DNA of 64,000 nt from Ruminiclostridium cellulolyticum H10 (GCF_000022065.1 NC_011898.1:186001-250000), one strand, 5' to 3'. Counted from the first letter of the stretch, positions 1 through 8,788 are shown. A program made the numbers and translations. The notes: a model not told the origin generated them from the sequence alone.

Positions 1-25
1 AACAGAAATAAGTTTCGGGCAATAA
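1..25 (+). CDS. C-terminal tail of an upstream gene (partial)
   Basis: In frame 2 the first bases read TEISFGQ followed by TAA at 23-25, directly before a terminator hairpin. Other frames either stop earlier or run through the hairpin. In Firmicutes the gene before this methyltransferase is often a PSP1/RicT protein, but seven residues cannot confirm that. This is inference from position only. Confidence 0.35.
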
Positions 26-64
26 GGGTCAGATAAAGGGTCATCCTTTATTTGGCCCTTTTTT
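26..64 (+). terminator. Rho-independent terminator
   Basis: Imperfect 14-bp stem (26-39 with 45-58, including G-T pairs) followed by a T run. It separates the upstream gene tail from the methyltransferase gene. Confidence 0.7.
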
Positions 65-95
65 CAGGGAAAAAATAATGATAAGGGGTGTACTT

Positions 96-860
96 TTGGT
101 TACTATCAGGGATAAAGAGCGTATAGATGATTTGCAGCTCCATGGCTTAAAGTTGATACAAAATACAGAAAAGTTCTGCTTCGGAGTGGACGCAGTACTG
201 CTGTCTGATTTCGCCGATGTTAAGAGAAACAGCAAAGTTCTTGATATAGGAACGGGATCTGGGATAATACCGGTACTTCTGGCAGGAAAGACAAAGGCTG
301 CTAAGATTGTGGGTATTGAGATTCAGGAAGAAATGGCTGAGATGGCGTCCAGAAGTGTATTGATGAACAGACTTTCAGACAGGCTTGAGATAGTACAAGG
401 TGACATAAAACTTTATCGAGAATACTTTAGAAAATCCAGTTTTGATGTTGTAGTTTCCAATCCTCCTTACACTAACAAGGGCTGCGGACTTGTAAATCCC
501 ATGGACAGCAAGGCTATTTCCCGGCATGAGATTTTATGCAGTCTGGAGGATGTTGTAAGTGCAGCTGCTGCACTTCTGGTTCCGGGAGGCCAGCTTGCGA
601 TGGTACACAGGCCCGAAAGACTGGCTGATATCATATGCAGTATGAGGAATAATGGGATTGAGCCAAAACATTTGAGGCTGGTACACCCAAAACCCGGCAA
701 GAAACCAAACTTGCTCCTTATTAAGGGAAACAGAGGGGGCAACCCTGAACTTAAAGTAATGGAACCGTTGTATGTATATAACTCGAATGGAACATACTCG
801 GATGAGATAAATAAAATATATGGAAGAGCAGAGGAAGAAAAAATTGAGCGAAAAGGGTAA
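96..860 (+). CDS. trmN6: tRNA1(Val) (adenine(37)-N6)-methyltransferase family protein (YabB-like)
   Basis: SAM-dependent methyltransferase expected to modify adenine 37 of a tRNA in the cytoplasm. The SAM-binding motif I reads VLDIGTGSGI and the catalytic motif IV is NPPY (VVSNPPYTNKG), as in N6-adenine methyltransferases. The family-typical N-terminus ERIDDLQLHGLKLIQ is present. I chose TTG at 96 because AAGGGG (83-88) lies 7 nt upstream and the protein then starts MVTIRDKERID, as family members do; an ATG at 78 would add six residues and has a weaker site. The gene overlaps rsmI, suggesting translational coupling. The family is clear; the exact tRNA substrate is inferred. Confidence 0.85.
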   Translation: MVTIRDKERIDDLQLHGLKLIQNTEKFCFGVDAVLLSDFADVKRNSKVLDIGTGSGIIPVLLAGKTKAAKIVGIEIQEEMAEMASRSVLMNRLSDRLEIVQGDIKLYREYFRKSSFDVVVSNPPYTNKGCGLVNPMDSKAISRHEILCSLEDVVSAAAALLVPGGQLAMVHRPERLADIICSMRNNGIEPKHLRLVHPKPGKKPNLLLIKGNRGGNPELKVMEPLYVYNSNGTYSDEINKIYGRAEEEKIERKG

Positions 861-1692
861 ACTATATCTGGTAGCAACACCTATTGGTAACCTGCAAGAT
901 ATAACTTTCAGAGCAATAAATACTTTGAAGGATGTTGACTTTATTGCGGCGGAGGATACCAGACAGACAATCAAGCTTTTAAACCACTTTGAGATAAAAA
1001 AACCTCTTGTCAGCTATTATGAGCATAACAAGTTAGTAAAGGGTAATTATCTGATAGAGCAGCTGCTTTCAGGAAAAAACATAGCTCTGGTATCTGATGC
1101 GGGAAGCCCGGGAATATCAGACCCCGGAGAGGATTTAGTGAGACTTGCCATAGAAAACGGCATTGAGGTAACTATGATTCCCGGGCCTGTTGCAGCGGTT
1201 ACAGGACTTGTAATATCAGGTCTGCCTGCCGGAAGATTTGTATTTGAAGGCTTTCTTCCTATGAATAAGAGATCTCGACAGGAAAGGCTTCAACAGTTGA
1301 AAAACGAAACAAGAACAATTATATTCTATGAAGCTCCTCATAAACTGTCATATACCTTGAAGGATATATACAATGCATGGGGGGACAGAAGAATAGCCCT
1401 TGCAAGAGAGCTTACAAAAAGATTTGAAGAGGTCATAAGATGCAGCCTGTTTGAAGCAATGGAAAGATTTCAGACTGAAGCTCCAAAAGGTGAGTTTGTT
1501 GTAATCATTGAGGGACAGGATGAAGCTTTGCTTGTGGAACAGGAAAGGGAAAAATACTCTGAAATCAGTATAGAAGACCATGTAAATAGGTACGTTGAAG
1601 AGGGGCTTACAAAAAAGGAGGCTATAAAAAAAGCCGCTGAGGACAGGGGATTGAACAAAAGAGACATATATAATGCTGTAATGAAAAAATAA
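844..1692 (+). CDS. rsmI: 16S rRNA (cytidine(1402)-2'-O)-methyltransferase
   Basis: Methylates the 2'-hydroxyl of C1402 in the 16S rRNA decoding centre using SAM. The tetrapyrrole-methylase fold is recognisable from LYLVATPIGNLQDIT near the N-terminus, the SAM loop VSDAGSPGISDPG, and IIFYEAPHKL followed by ALARELTKRFEE. About 282 residues from the TTG at 844, normal for RsmI. That TTG has GAGGAAG 6 nt upstream; the ATG at 820 has no ribosome site. It overlaps the end of trmN6 by 17 nt, so the two are probably co-transcribed. This trmN6-rsmI-abrB order is typical of Firmicutes. Confidence 0.93.
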   Translation: MSEKGKLYLVATPIGNLQDITFRAINTLKDVDFIAAEDTRQTIKLLNHFEIKKPLVSYYEHNKLVKGNYLIEQLLSGKNIALVSDAGSPGISDPGEDLVRLAIENGIEVTMIPGPVAAVTGLVISGLPAGRFVFEGFLPMNKRSRQERLQQLKNETRTIIFYEAPHKLSYTLKDIYNAWGDRRIALARELTKRFEEVIRCSLFEAMERFQTEAPKGEFVVIIEGQDEALLVEQEREKYSEISIEDHVNRYVEEGLTKKEAIKKAAEDRGLNKRDIYNAVMKK

Positions 1693-1695
1693 AAA

Positions 1696-1738
1696 GAACC
1701 TGTGATTTATATCACGGGTTCCTTCTATTTTGTTTTTT
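1696..1738. terminator. Bidirectional terminator between rsmI and abrB
   Basis: 11-bp stem (1696-1706 with 1711-1721, one G-T pair) with T-rich sequence on the right and, read on the other strand, a T run on the left. It serves the two convergent genes. Confidence 0.85.
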
Positions 1739-1760
1739 AAATGTAAGAATAGTTGGTTGA

Positions 1761-2000
1761 TTACTTCTTTAGTTCTTTCATACACTCAGGGCAGATATTC
1801 TTCCCTTTGTATACAATGACATCTTTGGCATTACCACAGAAGATACATGCAGGCTCATATTTCTTCAATATAATGGTTGCCTCATCAACATAGATTTCCA
1901 AAGCATCCTTTTCTGCAATATCCAATGTTCTGCGAAGCTCGATTGGAAGAACAACTCTTCCCAGCTCATCAACTTTCCTTACAATACCAGTAGATTTCAT
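1761..2000 (-). CDS. abrB: AbrB-family transition-state regulator
   Basis: DNA-binding regulator that in Bacillus and clostridia represses post-exponential and sporulation genes. The swapped-hairpin domain is highly conserved (MKSTGIVRKVDELGR, PIELRR, AEKDALEIYVD). I start at the ATG whose first base is 2000, with GAGGAGG 9 nt upstream, giving 79 residues; a longer reading from 2039 lacks a site. The C-terminus carries two CxxC pairs (C52/C55 and C70/C73), which look like a small zinc-binding knuckle absent from B. subtilis AbrB; that metal role is inference. It is transcribed alone, convergent with rsmI, from a strong sigma-A promoter. Confidence 0.95.
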   Translation of the reverse strand: MKSTGIVRKVDELGRVVLPIELRRTLDIAEKDALEIYVDEATIILKKYEPACIFCGNAKDVIVYKGKNICPECMKELKK

Positions 2001-2050
2001 CAAAATTGACCTCCTCATATGCACTACATATTTCGACAAACTTCGAATTT

Positions 2051-2079
2051 ATAATACCATAAATTCCAATAAACGTCAA
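2051..2079 (-). promoter_or_regulatory. Sigma-A promoter of abrB
   Basis: On the minus strand, TTGACG (2074-2079) and TATTAT (2051-2056) are separated by exactly 17 nt, and the abrB ribosome site follows about 35 nt later. Confidence 0.75.
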
Positions 2080-2293
2080 CTCATAAATTTCCTAGTATTT
2101 TCTTATTTTTGTTATTTAAATACTTTATAAGCCAGTAATTTCAAGGCTTATAACAAAAATAAATAAAAAATCTAAAATGTTACGAATTTGTTAAAATTTT
2201 TGATTAATTTAATTTTGACAGAGTTTCAAAAATAATACTGGAAAACCTTTCATATGTTTTGAAGATATTCGACAAAAAAATCTATTATTCTGT

Positions 2294-2324
2294 CTCATAA
2301 AAAAATGTGTCCAGGCATATATAA
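2294..2324 (+). promoter_or_regulatory. Possible sigma-E/G-like sporulation promoter for spmAB
   Basis: CTCATAA (2294-2300) and CATATATA (2316-2323) are separated by 15 nt and resemble the -35 (ATA) and -10 (CATA-rich) elements of sporulation sigma factors. The spmA start lies 45 nt downstream. The rest of the 2040-2367 gap is A+T-rich with no other gene seen. Tentative: short A+T-rich matches occur by chance. Confidence 0.35.
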
Positions 2325-2367
2325 CTAGGAGTAACTTTTCCATATAACGGCCAGAAAAGGGGTATTT

Positions 2368-2955
2368 ATGCTTAACTATATTTGGATTGGGCTGTTAATG
2401 ATAGGGTTTGCTTTCGGAATCGTCAACGGCAGACTGGATGCTGTAACAAAGGCTGCAATGGATTCAGCCCAGACAGCAGTTAACGTATGTATAGGCTTGT
2501 TGGGAGTAATGTGCCTTTGGACAGGGTTAATGAAAATAGCGGAGAAAAGTGGACTTATAAGGATAATAGGACGTGCAGTAAGACCAGTCCTAGGGTTTCT
2601 TTTCCCGGAGATACCGAAAGATCATCCTGCTCTAGGTGCTATAGTAATGAACCTTGTAGCAAATTTCCTTGGTCTTGGTAATGCCGCTACTCCGTTAGGT
2701 CTGAAAGCAATGAAAGAATTACAAAGTATTAACAGGGATAAAAGAACAGCTACCAATGCAATGTGTATGTTTCTGGTTTTAAATACTGCGGCAATTCAAC
2801 TTGTACCTGCAAGTATTATTGCACTTAGAACCTCGGAGGGTTCAAAAAAGCCTGCTGAGATAATAGTATGCATATGGATTGCATCAGTGTGTGCAACTAT
2901 CATGGGTATTATAGCCTCAAAGCTTCTTTCGTTAGTGTGGAAAAAAGACAATTAA
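2368..2955 (+). CDS. spmA: Spore maturation protein A
   Basis: Integral membrane protein of the nucleoside-transporter gate-domain superfamily, needed in B. subtilis for dehydration of the spore core. It has 195 residues, matching the family, with several hydrophobic segments and the conserved NLVANFLGLGNAATPLGLKAM signature near residues 92-112. AAGGGG sits 6 nt before the ATG. spmB follows after 15 nt, as in other spore formers, so the two form an operon. Expression during sporulation is expected from the family and weakly supported by the promoter-like sequence upstream. Confidence 0.93.
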   Translation: MLNYIWIGLLMIGFAFGIVNGRLDAVTKAAMDSAQTAVNVCIGLLGVMCLWTGLMKIAEKSGLIRIIGRAVRPVLGFLFPEIPKDHPALGAIVMNLVANFLGLGNAATPLGLKAMKELQSINRDKRTATNAMCMFLVLNTAAIQLVPASIIALRTSEGSKKPAEIIVCIWIASVCATIMGIIASKLLSLVWKKDN

Positions 2956-2970
2956 GAAAAGTGGTGGGAT

Positions 2971-3501
2971 ATGATTTTTATTAGACATTTGTCTGACTTT
3001 GCTGTTCCAGCCATATTTATAGTAATAATAGGTGTGGCAGTTCTGAAAAAAGTAAAAGCCTATGATGTATTTGTAGAGGGTGCAAAGGACGGAATAGACA
3101 CGATTATAAAAATAATTCCTTCACTGGTTGGTCTTCTGGTTGCCGTAGGTGTTTTTAAGGCATCCGGTGCCATGGATAGTCTTATACTTCTGCTGAGGCC
3201 TTTGACTGATCTGCTTGGAATGCCTCCTCAGGTTGCCCCTCTTGCATTACTGCGTCCTATATCGGGAAGTGCCTCCTTTGCTTTTGTAACAGAGATTATA
3301 AAGTCCTTTGGGCCGGACTCCTATGCCGGCAGGGTTGCAGCAACTATGATGGGTTCCACTGAAACAATTTTTTATACTCTTGCGGTTTATTACGGTTCGG
3401 TAGGAATAAAAAATATCAGATATACGCTTATTGCTGCAATAATGGCTGACATTATAAGTGTTATCGCATCGCTATGGGCATGCCAGTTTATATTCGGCTA
3501 G
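2971..3501 (+). CDS. spmB: Spore maturation protein B
   Basis: Partner of SpmA in spore core dehydration; multi-pass membrane protein with the same gate-like fold. It has 176 residues, near the usual 178. Characteristic features are the RPLTDLLGMPPQ stretch, LLRPISGSASFAF, and GSTETIFYTLAVYYG near the C-terminus. A GTGG-type ribosome site precedes the ATG. Its last four bases overlap the end of the convergent DUF2600 gene, so there is no intergenic terminator there. Confidence 0.93.
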   Translation: MIFIRHLSDFAVPAIFIVIIGVAVLKKVKAYDVFVEGAKDGIDTIIKIIPSLVGLLVAVGVFKASGAMDSLILLLRPLTDLLGMPPQVAPLALLRPISGSASFAFVTEIIKSFGPDSYAGRVAATMMGSTETIFYTLAVYYGSVGIKNIRYTLIAAIMADIISVIASLWACQFIFG

Positions 3502-4556
3502 AATTTATTTAATGCTCTAAGGATTTTAGCAGATAGGGAATATAGCCACATACCTTTTCCTCCTGTCTTATACAAACTCTTGCTAGTAATACTGTTCATT
3601 CCCTCATTGGCTTTGGGGTCGGTAGTAAACAAGCTCAACAGAATTTTAAGCACAGATTTTACATTACCTCTATACTTTGTCTTGACAGAAAGAGACTTAT
3701 TTGTAAAAAACTCAATTCTATCCTCGTATTCCTTGAGGCTGCCGTAATAAAAAATATAGTTAAGGCTTCCGGTGGAAAGATCATCATTATATTTAAGGTA
3801 ACACTCCAAAATTTTATGTATGCAGCTTACCCATGGGAAGAACGCTGTGTGTATGCTATCAACATCCTCCTCGGTTAAATCAGGATTTGTCGCAAGAGCC
3901 AGAAGAAGCTGTATATCCAGGCCGGAATCTATACACATACAGAACTCCCAGTTCGACAGTTCGGGATATTTCTGACCGTGTGCCGAACTCCACCTTATCA
4001 GATTTACTTCTTTCTCATTGTCGTTGGAGGAGTATTTTGTTACCTGCAAGTCTATGTATAATGCCAGAAAAGCAGATATATTGTCCCTGACAATATTAAA
4101 GGAAGGTAAAAGCTGAATTTTTTGACGGCACTTTTCAACAAGGATACTAAGATAGCCGTTGTCATCCTTTGAAGGGAAAAACGTAAAATATTTCTCAAAG
4201 GATTCATTACGTATATTTGCAGCATCTTTTAATGAGGAAAATATTACTCTGATAAAAGCCTCTGTGACAACGGCTGAATTTTCACACATTTTATTAAGAT
4301 AGCTTACAATAGCCAGAAATGAAAAAATAACCTCAGAGGCAAGCTTGACATTAACTCCCGGCCACAATGTGCATACTGACGAAACCGCCATGTCAAATTG
4401 GCTTTCTTTCAGGGCTTCCTTAGCATTTCTTTTAAGCTTGTATTTTACTATGCGTCCTGTATAGTTGTAATACTCCTGGGACCTTTTTTGAACAACGGGA
4501 TGTATTTTTTTAGCGTATCTGTTTGTAAAACGTATACAGTCAATGATATTTTTCAT
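3498..4556 (-). CDS. DUF2600 / YtpB-like protein (large-terpene synthase family)
   Basis: 352-residue all-helical protein resembling B. subtilis YtpB, a tetraprenyl-beta-curcumene synthase that cyclises C35 prenyl diphosphate to sesquarterpenes found in spores. Shared stretches, compared from memory, include DDNGYLSILVEKCRQKI, LPSF, ALYIDLQVTKY and SNWEFCMCIDSG. The aspartate-rich metal-binding motif that I recall as DYLDNLCD is here SYLNKMCE, so the key aspartates appear changed. Catalysis may therefore be lost or altered. Placement next to spmAB fits a spore-related role. The gene is convergent with spmB and overlaps it by 4 nt. Family membership is fairly sure; activity is not. Confidence 0.75.
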   Translation of the reverse strand: MKNIIDCIRFTNRYAKKIHPVVQKRSQEYYNYTGRIVKYKLKRNAKEALKESQFDMAVSSVCTLWPGVNVKLASEVIFSFLAIVSYLNKMCENSAVVTEAFIRVIFSSLKDAANIRNESFEKYFTFFPSKDDNGYLSILVEKCRQKIQLLPSFNIVRDNISAFLALYIDLQVTKYSSNDNEKEVNLIRWSSAHGQKYPELSNWEFCMCIDSGLDIQLLLALATNPDLTEEDVDSIHTAFFPWVSCIHKILECYLKYNDDLSTGSLNYIFYYGSLKEYEDRIEFFTNKSLSVKTKYRGNVKSVLKILLSLFTTDPKANEGMNSITSKSLYKTGGKGMWLYSLSAKILRALNKF

Positions 4557-4807
4557 AATAAATCCCCTAAATAAATATTCTAACGCTTATCTGGTTGCTT
4601 TTTATGACTAGATTTTTACCATATAACATACCGTTTAAACGCTAGCATTTATCCTTGAAATATTTTATATAAATATGTATAGTAGTATCAGTAGCCATTT
4701 ACAATTTTCTACTTAAAACGATAAGTATAGGGTAAATTATACCATGTTAGCTGTTAAATATCCAAATTGACAGAAATGTAAATAAAAAATAGAACCAGGT
4801 GAAAGTT

Positions 4808-5575
4808 TTGATATTTGATACTCATGCACATTATGATGATGAAAAATTTGATGAGGACAGGGACGGTTTGCTGCAAGAGCTTTATAGTAATGGAATAGGC
4901 TATATTGTAAATGCATCTGCTGATATAAATTCACTGGATGCCTCAATTGAGCTTTCAGGTAAATATGACTTTGTGTATGCTGCTTTGGGTATACATCCTC
5001 ACTATGCCGATCAGATAAATGATGAGGTAATTGAAAGGATAAAAAAGCTATGCAAAAACAGTAAGGTTGTAGCTATTGGAGAGATAGGACTTGATTATTA
5101 TTATGACAATTCCCCCAGAGATATCCAGAAGCATTGGTTTGAAAGGCAGATTGAGCTGGCAAAGGAGCTTGAGCTCCCCATAATAATCCATGACAGGGAT
5201 GCCCATGAGGATACTCTAAATATAATCAAAAAAACCAATGCACAGCAGGTGGGCGGCATATTCCACTGTTTTACAGGAAGCAGGGAAATGGCGTTGGATG
5301 TACTAAAACACAATTTATATATTGCAGTTGGCGGGGCGGTAACCTTTAAGAACTCCAGAAGAATAAAAGAGGTTGTTGAAGCTGTTCCACTGGACAGGCT
5401 AGTCATTGAAACAGACTGTCCGTACCTTACACCTGAACCTTACAGGGGCAAACGCAATAATTCCGGGTATTTGATTCACATTATAGAAAAAATCGCTGAA
5501 ATTAAAGGTGTAAGCTCTGAAGAAATAGAAGAGGCAACACTCATTAATGCTAAAAAAGTTTTTAAATTAGTTTAG
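4808..5575 (+). CDS. tatD: TatD-family metal-dependent hydrolase
   Basis: TIM-barrel metallohydrolase of the TatD DNase family, with reported 3'-exonuclease and D-aminoacyl-tRNA deacylase-like activities in homologues. Motifs in order: FDTHAHYDD (HxH metal ligands) at the N-terminus, GEIGLDYYYDNSP, IIHDRDAHEDT, GIFHCFTGS and ETDCPYLTPEPYRGKRN. I start at TTG 4808 because AGGTGA ends 5 nt before it and the protein then begins MIFDTHAHYDD like its relatives; GTG at 4799 overlaps the ribosome site. The protein has 255 residues, the normal length. In many Firmicutes tatD also precedes the YabE-like gene and rsmA, as it does here. Confidence 0.92.
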   Translation: MIFDTHAHYDDEKFDEDRDGLLQELYSNGIGYIVNASADINSLDASIELSGKYDFVYAALGIHPHYADQINDEVIERIKKLCKNSKVVAIGEIGLDYYYDNSPRDIQKHWFERQIELAKELELPIIIHDRDAHEDTLNIIKKTNAQQVGGIFHCFTGSREMALDVLKHNLYIAVGGAVTFKNSRRIKEVVEAVPLDRLVIETDCPYLTPEPYRGKRNNSGYLIHIIEKIAEIKGVSSEEIEEATLINAKKVFKLV

Positions 5576-5626
5576 AAAAATAAAATAAGCCCTTAATGTT
5601 AAATTTAATATTTAAGGAGAAAAAAT

Positions 5627-6322
5627 ATGAAAAGATTTATTATTATTATAGTATTTCTATTTCTCATTGCATTACTTATTTCATTCAACTATTTACTATG
5701 GGATAGGGAAAAGCAGCTTGAAAATTTTCAGGATTTAAGAGATGCTAAAAACTTCACAATAGATACTCTTGGTGAAAAAAATAACGCTCTTGATAAAAAG
5801 AACAGAGAATTAACAGAAAAGATTGATTCTCTTAATTTGGCTATTTCAGATCTTAAGGATGAGTTTAACCGTCTTTCGGTTGAAAATACAGATCTTAAGA
5901 ATCAGGTGAGTGATTATGCAGACTTGATTAATCAATTCAAAAAAAACATGAATACTATGCCCATAAATGGACTTATAAAAAATTGGTTTGAGGCAATTAA
6001 CACAAAGAACTACAAAGTCGCCAGTGCATTAATAAGCAAGAATTCACATGATGAGATTTTAAATAATCCTGCGAATTTCAGCAAAACATACCAGGAGGAA
6101 ATTAAATCCATTAACCTAAAATCGTTACATATTTTTACCGATCTGTCGGATCAGGAGCATTTGGGAAAAATTCAATTTAGGATCATTACAGAAGTGGAAA
6201 AACCTGAATCACAGCAGACAGATAAGTTGTACAAAAGCGGTGATAATGAAAAGTATATAACGGTAGAATTTAATACACAATCCAAAGAGTGGCTTATACT
6301 GGAGGTTTCGGATAAGCCATAG
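5627..6322 (+). CDS. Membrane-anchored coiled-coil protein of unknown function
   Basis: 231 residues that I do not recognise. A single hydrophobic segment (about 4-24) anchors it to the membrane. Residues 30-110 form a heptad-rich coiled coil full of Lys, Glu, Asn and Leu. The C-terminal 115 residues form a compact domain (GLIKNWFEAINTKNYKVASALIS) resembling extracytoplasmic NTF2-like folds; that resemblance is inference. A strong AAGGAG lies 8 nt before the ATG. It sits between tatD and the YabE-like cell-wall gene, which fits an envelope role. Confidence 0.7.
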   Translation: MKRFIIIIVFLFLIALLISFNYLLWDREKQLENFQDLRDAKNFTIDTLGEKNNALDKKNRELTEKIDSLNLAISDLKDEFNRLSVENTDLKNQVSDYADLINQFKKNMNTMPINGLIKNWFEAINTKNYKVASALISKNSHDEILNNPANFSKTYQEEIKSINLKSLHIFTDLSDQEHLGKIQFRIITEVEKPESQQTDKLYKSGDNEKYITVEFNTQSKEWLILEVSDKP

Positions 6323-6490
6323 TCCTATAAAAAATTTCCCTTTTTAAATCCCCATATATAAGCGGGCTTCAGCGAATTGGTTGTTAAAAGATAACATAAA
6401 TCTCCTTATTGAATAGTATATTAACATCTAGTTAATAATTTATTACAAGGGATGAATTGTCAAACGTATTTCCATAAACAGGCAATAAAT

Positions 6491-6519
6491 TTGACAAAAA
6501 AATGGGTATAGAATAAAAT
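6491..6519 (+). promoter_or_regulatory. Sigma-A promoter of the YabE-like gene
   Basis: TTGACA (6491-6496), 17-nt spacer, TAAAAT (6514-6519). The start codon is about 43 nt downstream. Confidence 0.8.
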
Positions 6520-6561
6520 ATTCACGGTCCCTTTGAATATTTCTAACAGGAGGTTGGAGTT

Positions 6562-7632
6562 GTGACACCGATTGCGAAGAATATTAAAAGGTATTTTTCT
6601 GAATTAAAAATCAGGTCATTGGATGTTGCAATAGTATGTATTGTCGTTGTTATATCCGTTACAGCGGGGTTCCTTGTTTTTAATGGACTCAATAGGCACG
6701 TTGTAATCAATGATAATGGGCATACCATTGCGGTAAAGACAATGAGAACAACAGTGAAAGAGGTATTGGAGCAGACGGGCATCAAAGTTGACAAAGCAGA
6801 CTATATTAGTATGCCGTTTGACGCGAAGCTCACAAAGATTCATCAGAATGTCATAAATATAAAAAGAGCGGTACCTGTTTCAATTAAGGTTGATGGAAAA
6901 GAGCTGGATGTAAAAACATGTAAAGATACGGTTAGTGAAGTTTTGAAGGATAATAATATAAGTGTGGATTCGGATGACAAGTTTGTAGGGTCTCAATTAG
7001 GAGACAAAATCGTATCAAATATGAAAATTTCAATTGTTCGTGTAGAGGAGAAAACAATCACCGAGACATTGCCTATTCCATTTAAAACCATTACAAAAGA
7101 AAACAAACGATTAGATAAAGGAGTACGGAATACAGTCAGACAAGGAAAAGAAGGCGTCAGAGAAAAATTATACAAGGTAGTTTTTGAGGATGGAAAGCAG
7201 ACCACTAAGCAGCTTATAAAGGATTTTGTAGCTACGAATCCTTTAAATTGCATCGTTGAAGTCGGTACGGTTTTAAACTACAATACAGCAAGAGGCGAAA
7301 CAATAAGATTCTCAAAGGTGCTGGATATGAGGGCAACCTCGTATACCGCTTCTTTTAAAGACACAGGTAAAAGACCCGGAGAGCCCGGGTTTGGGATTAC
7401 AGCCACAGGAGCAAAAGTAAGAAGGGGTATAATAGCAGTAGACCCCAGAGTAATACCCTTGGGAACAAGAGTATATGTAGAGGTTCCCGGGAAGGCAGCC
7501 GATTATGGATATGCGGTTGCATCAGATACAGGAGGAGCAATAAAAGGCAACAAAATTGATGTTTACCTTGAATCAGGCAGTCAAGTTGATGCCTGGGGTG
7601 TAAAAAAAGTAAAAGTTTATATACTTAAATAA
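6562..7632 (+). CDS. YabE-like cell-wall protein: DUF348 repeats, G5 domain, 3D domain
   Basis: 356-residue exported protein likely to act on or bind peptidoglycan. A cytoplasmic N-terminus and one hydrophobic segment (about 23-45) come first. Two DUF348 repeats follow (roughly 47-100 and 105-160), then a G5 domain (about 170-250), then a C-terminal 3D (Asp-Asp-Asp) domain with DMRATSYTAS, GVKVxRGIIAVDPRVIPLGT-type sequence and ASDTGGAIKGNKIDVY. This is the Rpf/YabE architecture; the 3D fold resembles the MltA lytic transglycosylase. GTG start with AGGAGG 7 nt upstream. It lies just before rsmA, as yabE does in Bacillus. Lytic activity is inferred, not shown. Confidence 0.88.
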   Translation: MTPIAKNIKRYFSELKIRSLDVAIVCIVVVISVTAGFLVFNGLNRHVVINDNGHTIAVKTMRTTVKEVLEQTGIKVDKADYISMPFDAKLTKIHQNVINIKRAVPVSIKVDGKELDVKTCKDTVSEVLKDNNISVDSDDKFVGSQLGDKIVSNMKISIVRVEEKTITETLPIPFKTITKENKRLDKGVRNTVRQGKEGVREKLYKVVFEDGKQTTKQLIKDFVATNPLNCIVEVGTVLNYNTARGETIRFSKVLDMRATSYTASFKDTGKRPGEPGFGITATGAKVRRGIIAVDPRVIPLGTRVYVEVPGKAADYGYAVASDTGGAIKGNKIDVYLESGSQVDAWGVKKVKVYILK

Positions 7633-7686
7633 GATATGTGTTTTAAAGTGTGTAAACAAATAAAAAAGTATTAAAGGGACTGTTAG

Positions 7687-7718
7687 AGCTAATCCAGGTT
7701 TTGGGATTGGCTTTTTTT
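7687..7718 (+). terminator. Rho-independent terminator
   Basis: 9-bp stem (7687-7695 with 7704-7712, one G-T pair) followed by seven Ts. Confidence 0.85.
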
Positions 7719-7774
7719 CTTGAAGCAATCATAATTTTTCATTAAAAAGTCGAATATATTATTTAATACTATTG

Positions 7775-7783
7775 TGTTATAAT
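7775..7783 (+). promoter_or_regulatory. Extended -10 promoter of rsmA
   Basis: TGT-TATAAT (7775-7783) gives a perfect extended -10, about 39 nt before the start codon. The -35 position 17 nt upstream (TATATT) is weak. Confidence 0.5.
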
Positions 7784-7821
7784 ATTTGACAATGTGTTAA
7801 TTTAAAGGTTAAGGAGTACCT

Positions 7822-8694
7822 ATGATTAAAAACAATACGTCTGAAATAATAAAAAAACATAGATTAAAGCTAACTAAGGCCTTGGGGCAGAACTTTCTGA
7901 CTGATTTCAGTGTGGTAAAAAGGATAGTTGACGCTTCAGATATTGATAAAGATACTCTTGCAATAGAAATAGGGCCGGGCGTGGGAAGCATGACACGTGA
8001 GCTGGCAGCAAGGTCTGCCGGAGTAGCAGCTATAGAAATTGATAAAAGGCTTATTCCTGCTTTGAATGACAATTTGAGCGATTATTCCAACGTGAGCATA
8101 ATCAACGAAGATATAATGAAAGCGGACATTGATACAATCATAAATAAGTACAGGGAAGTATATAACGCAAAAAGCGTAAAGGTTGTTGCAAACCTGCCAT
8201 ATTATATTACTACGCCTATAATTATGCGTTTTCTGGAGGAAGTCAAAGGTGTTGACAAGATGGTATTCATGGTGCAAAGGGAGGTTGCGGAAAGAATGGT
8301 TTCAGGCCCGGGTACCAAGGACTACGGGGCACTTTCAGTGGCAGTCCAGTTTTACTCAAAACCTGAAATTATTTTTGACGTTCCTCCCCACTGTTTTATA
8401 CCCCAGCCGGAAGTACATTCAACCATAATAGGGCTTGATATTCTGAGTGAACCGCCAGTGGAAGTTATTGACCGCAACCTATATTTTAAAATAGTAAAAG
8501 CGTCATTTGGGCAGAGAAGAAAAACTCTTGTAAATGCATTATCAAATTCAGGATTTTTTAATAAAACCAAAGAGCAAATAAAGCAAATACTTAAAGAAAT
8601 GGGAAAAAGTGAGAACATTAGAGGTGAAGTTTTAACAGTTGCACAGTTTGCACAGCTTTCAAACCTTATGATAAACGAGCATCAGAAAGATTAA
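7822..8694 (+). CDS. rsmA: 16S rRNA (adenine(1518)-N6/adenine(1519)-N6)-dimethyltransferase
   Basis: KsgA/RsmA dimethylates A1518 and A1519 in the 3' terminal helix of 16S rRNA late in 30S assembly. Visible motifs: LGQNFL at 21-26, the SAM motif IEIGPGVGSMT at 48-58, NLPYYITTPI (catalytic motif IV) near 123, and MVQREVAERM. It has 290 residues, the usual size. AAGGAG precedes the ATG by 7 nt. It has its own extended -10 promoter and a strong terminator, so it is probably monocistronic. Confidence 0.96.
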   Translation: MIKNNTSEIIKKHRLKLTKALGQNFLTDFSVVKRIVDASDIDKDTLAIEIGPGVGSMTRELAARSAGVAAIEIDKRLIPALNDNLSDYSNVSIINEDIMKADIDTIINKYREVYNAKSVKVVANLPYYITTPIIMRFLEEVKGVDKMVFMVQREVAERMVSGPGTKDYGALSVAVQFYSKPEIIFDVPPHCFIPQPEVHSTIIGLDILSEPPVEVIDRNLYFKIVKASFGQRRKTLVNALSNSGFFNKTKEQIKQILKEMGKSENIRGEVLTVAQFAQLSNLMINEHQKD

Positions 8695-8728
8695 ATAAGA
8701 CTATCAAAAAAGATAGTCTTATTTTTTT
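8694..8728 (+). terminator. Rho-independent terminator of rsmA
   Basis: 12-bp perfect stem (8694-8705 with 8712-8723), A6 loop, followed by a T run. Confidence 0.92.
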
Positions 8729-8788
8729 ATTTTTATCATATATTTTTACTGTTAGGAGTAATATGCTTAAAAAAAGGAGAAATCTGCA

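Noticed and set aside
2215-2238. TTGACA and TAATAC upstream of spmA as a sigma-A promoter
   Set aside because: The spacing is only 12 nt, too short for a functional promoter.
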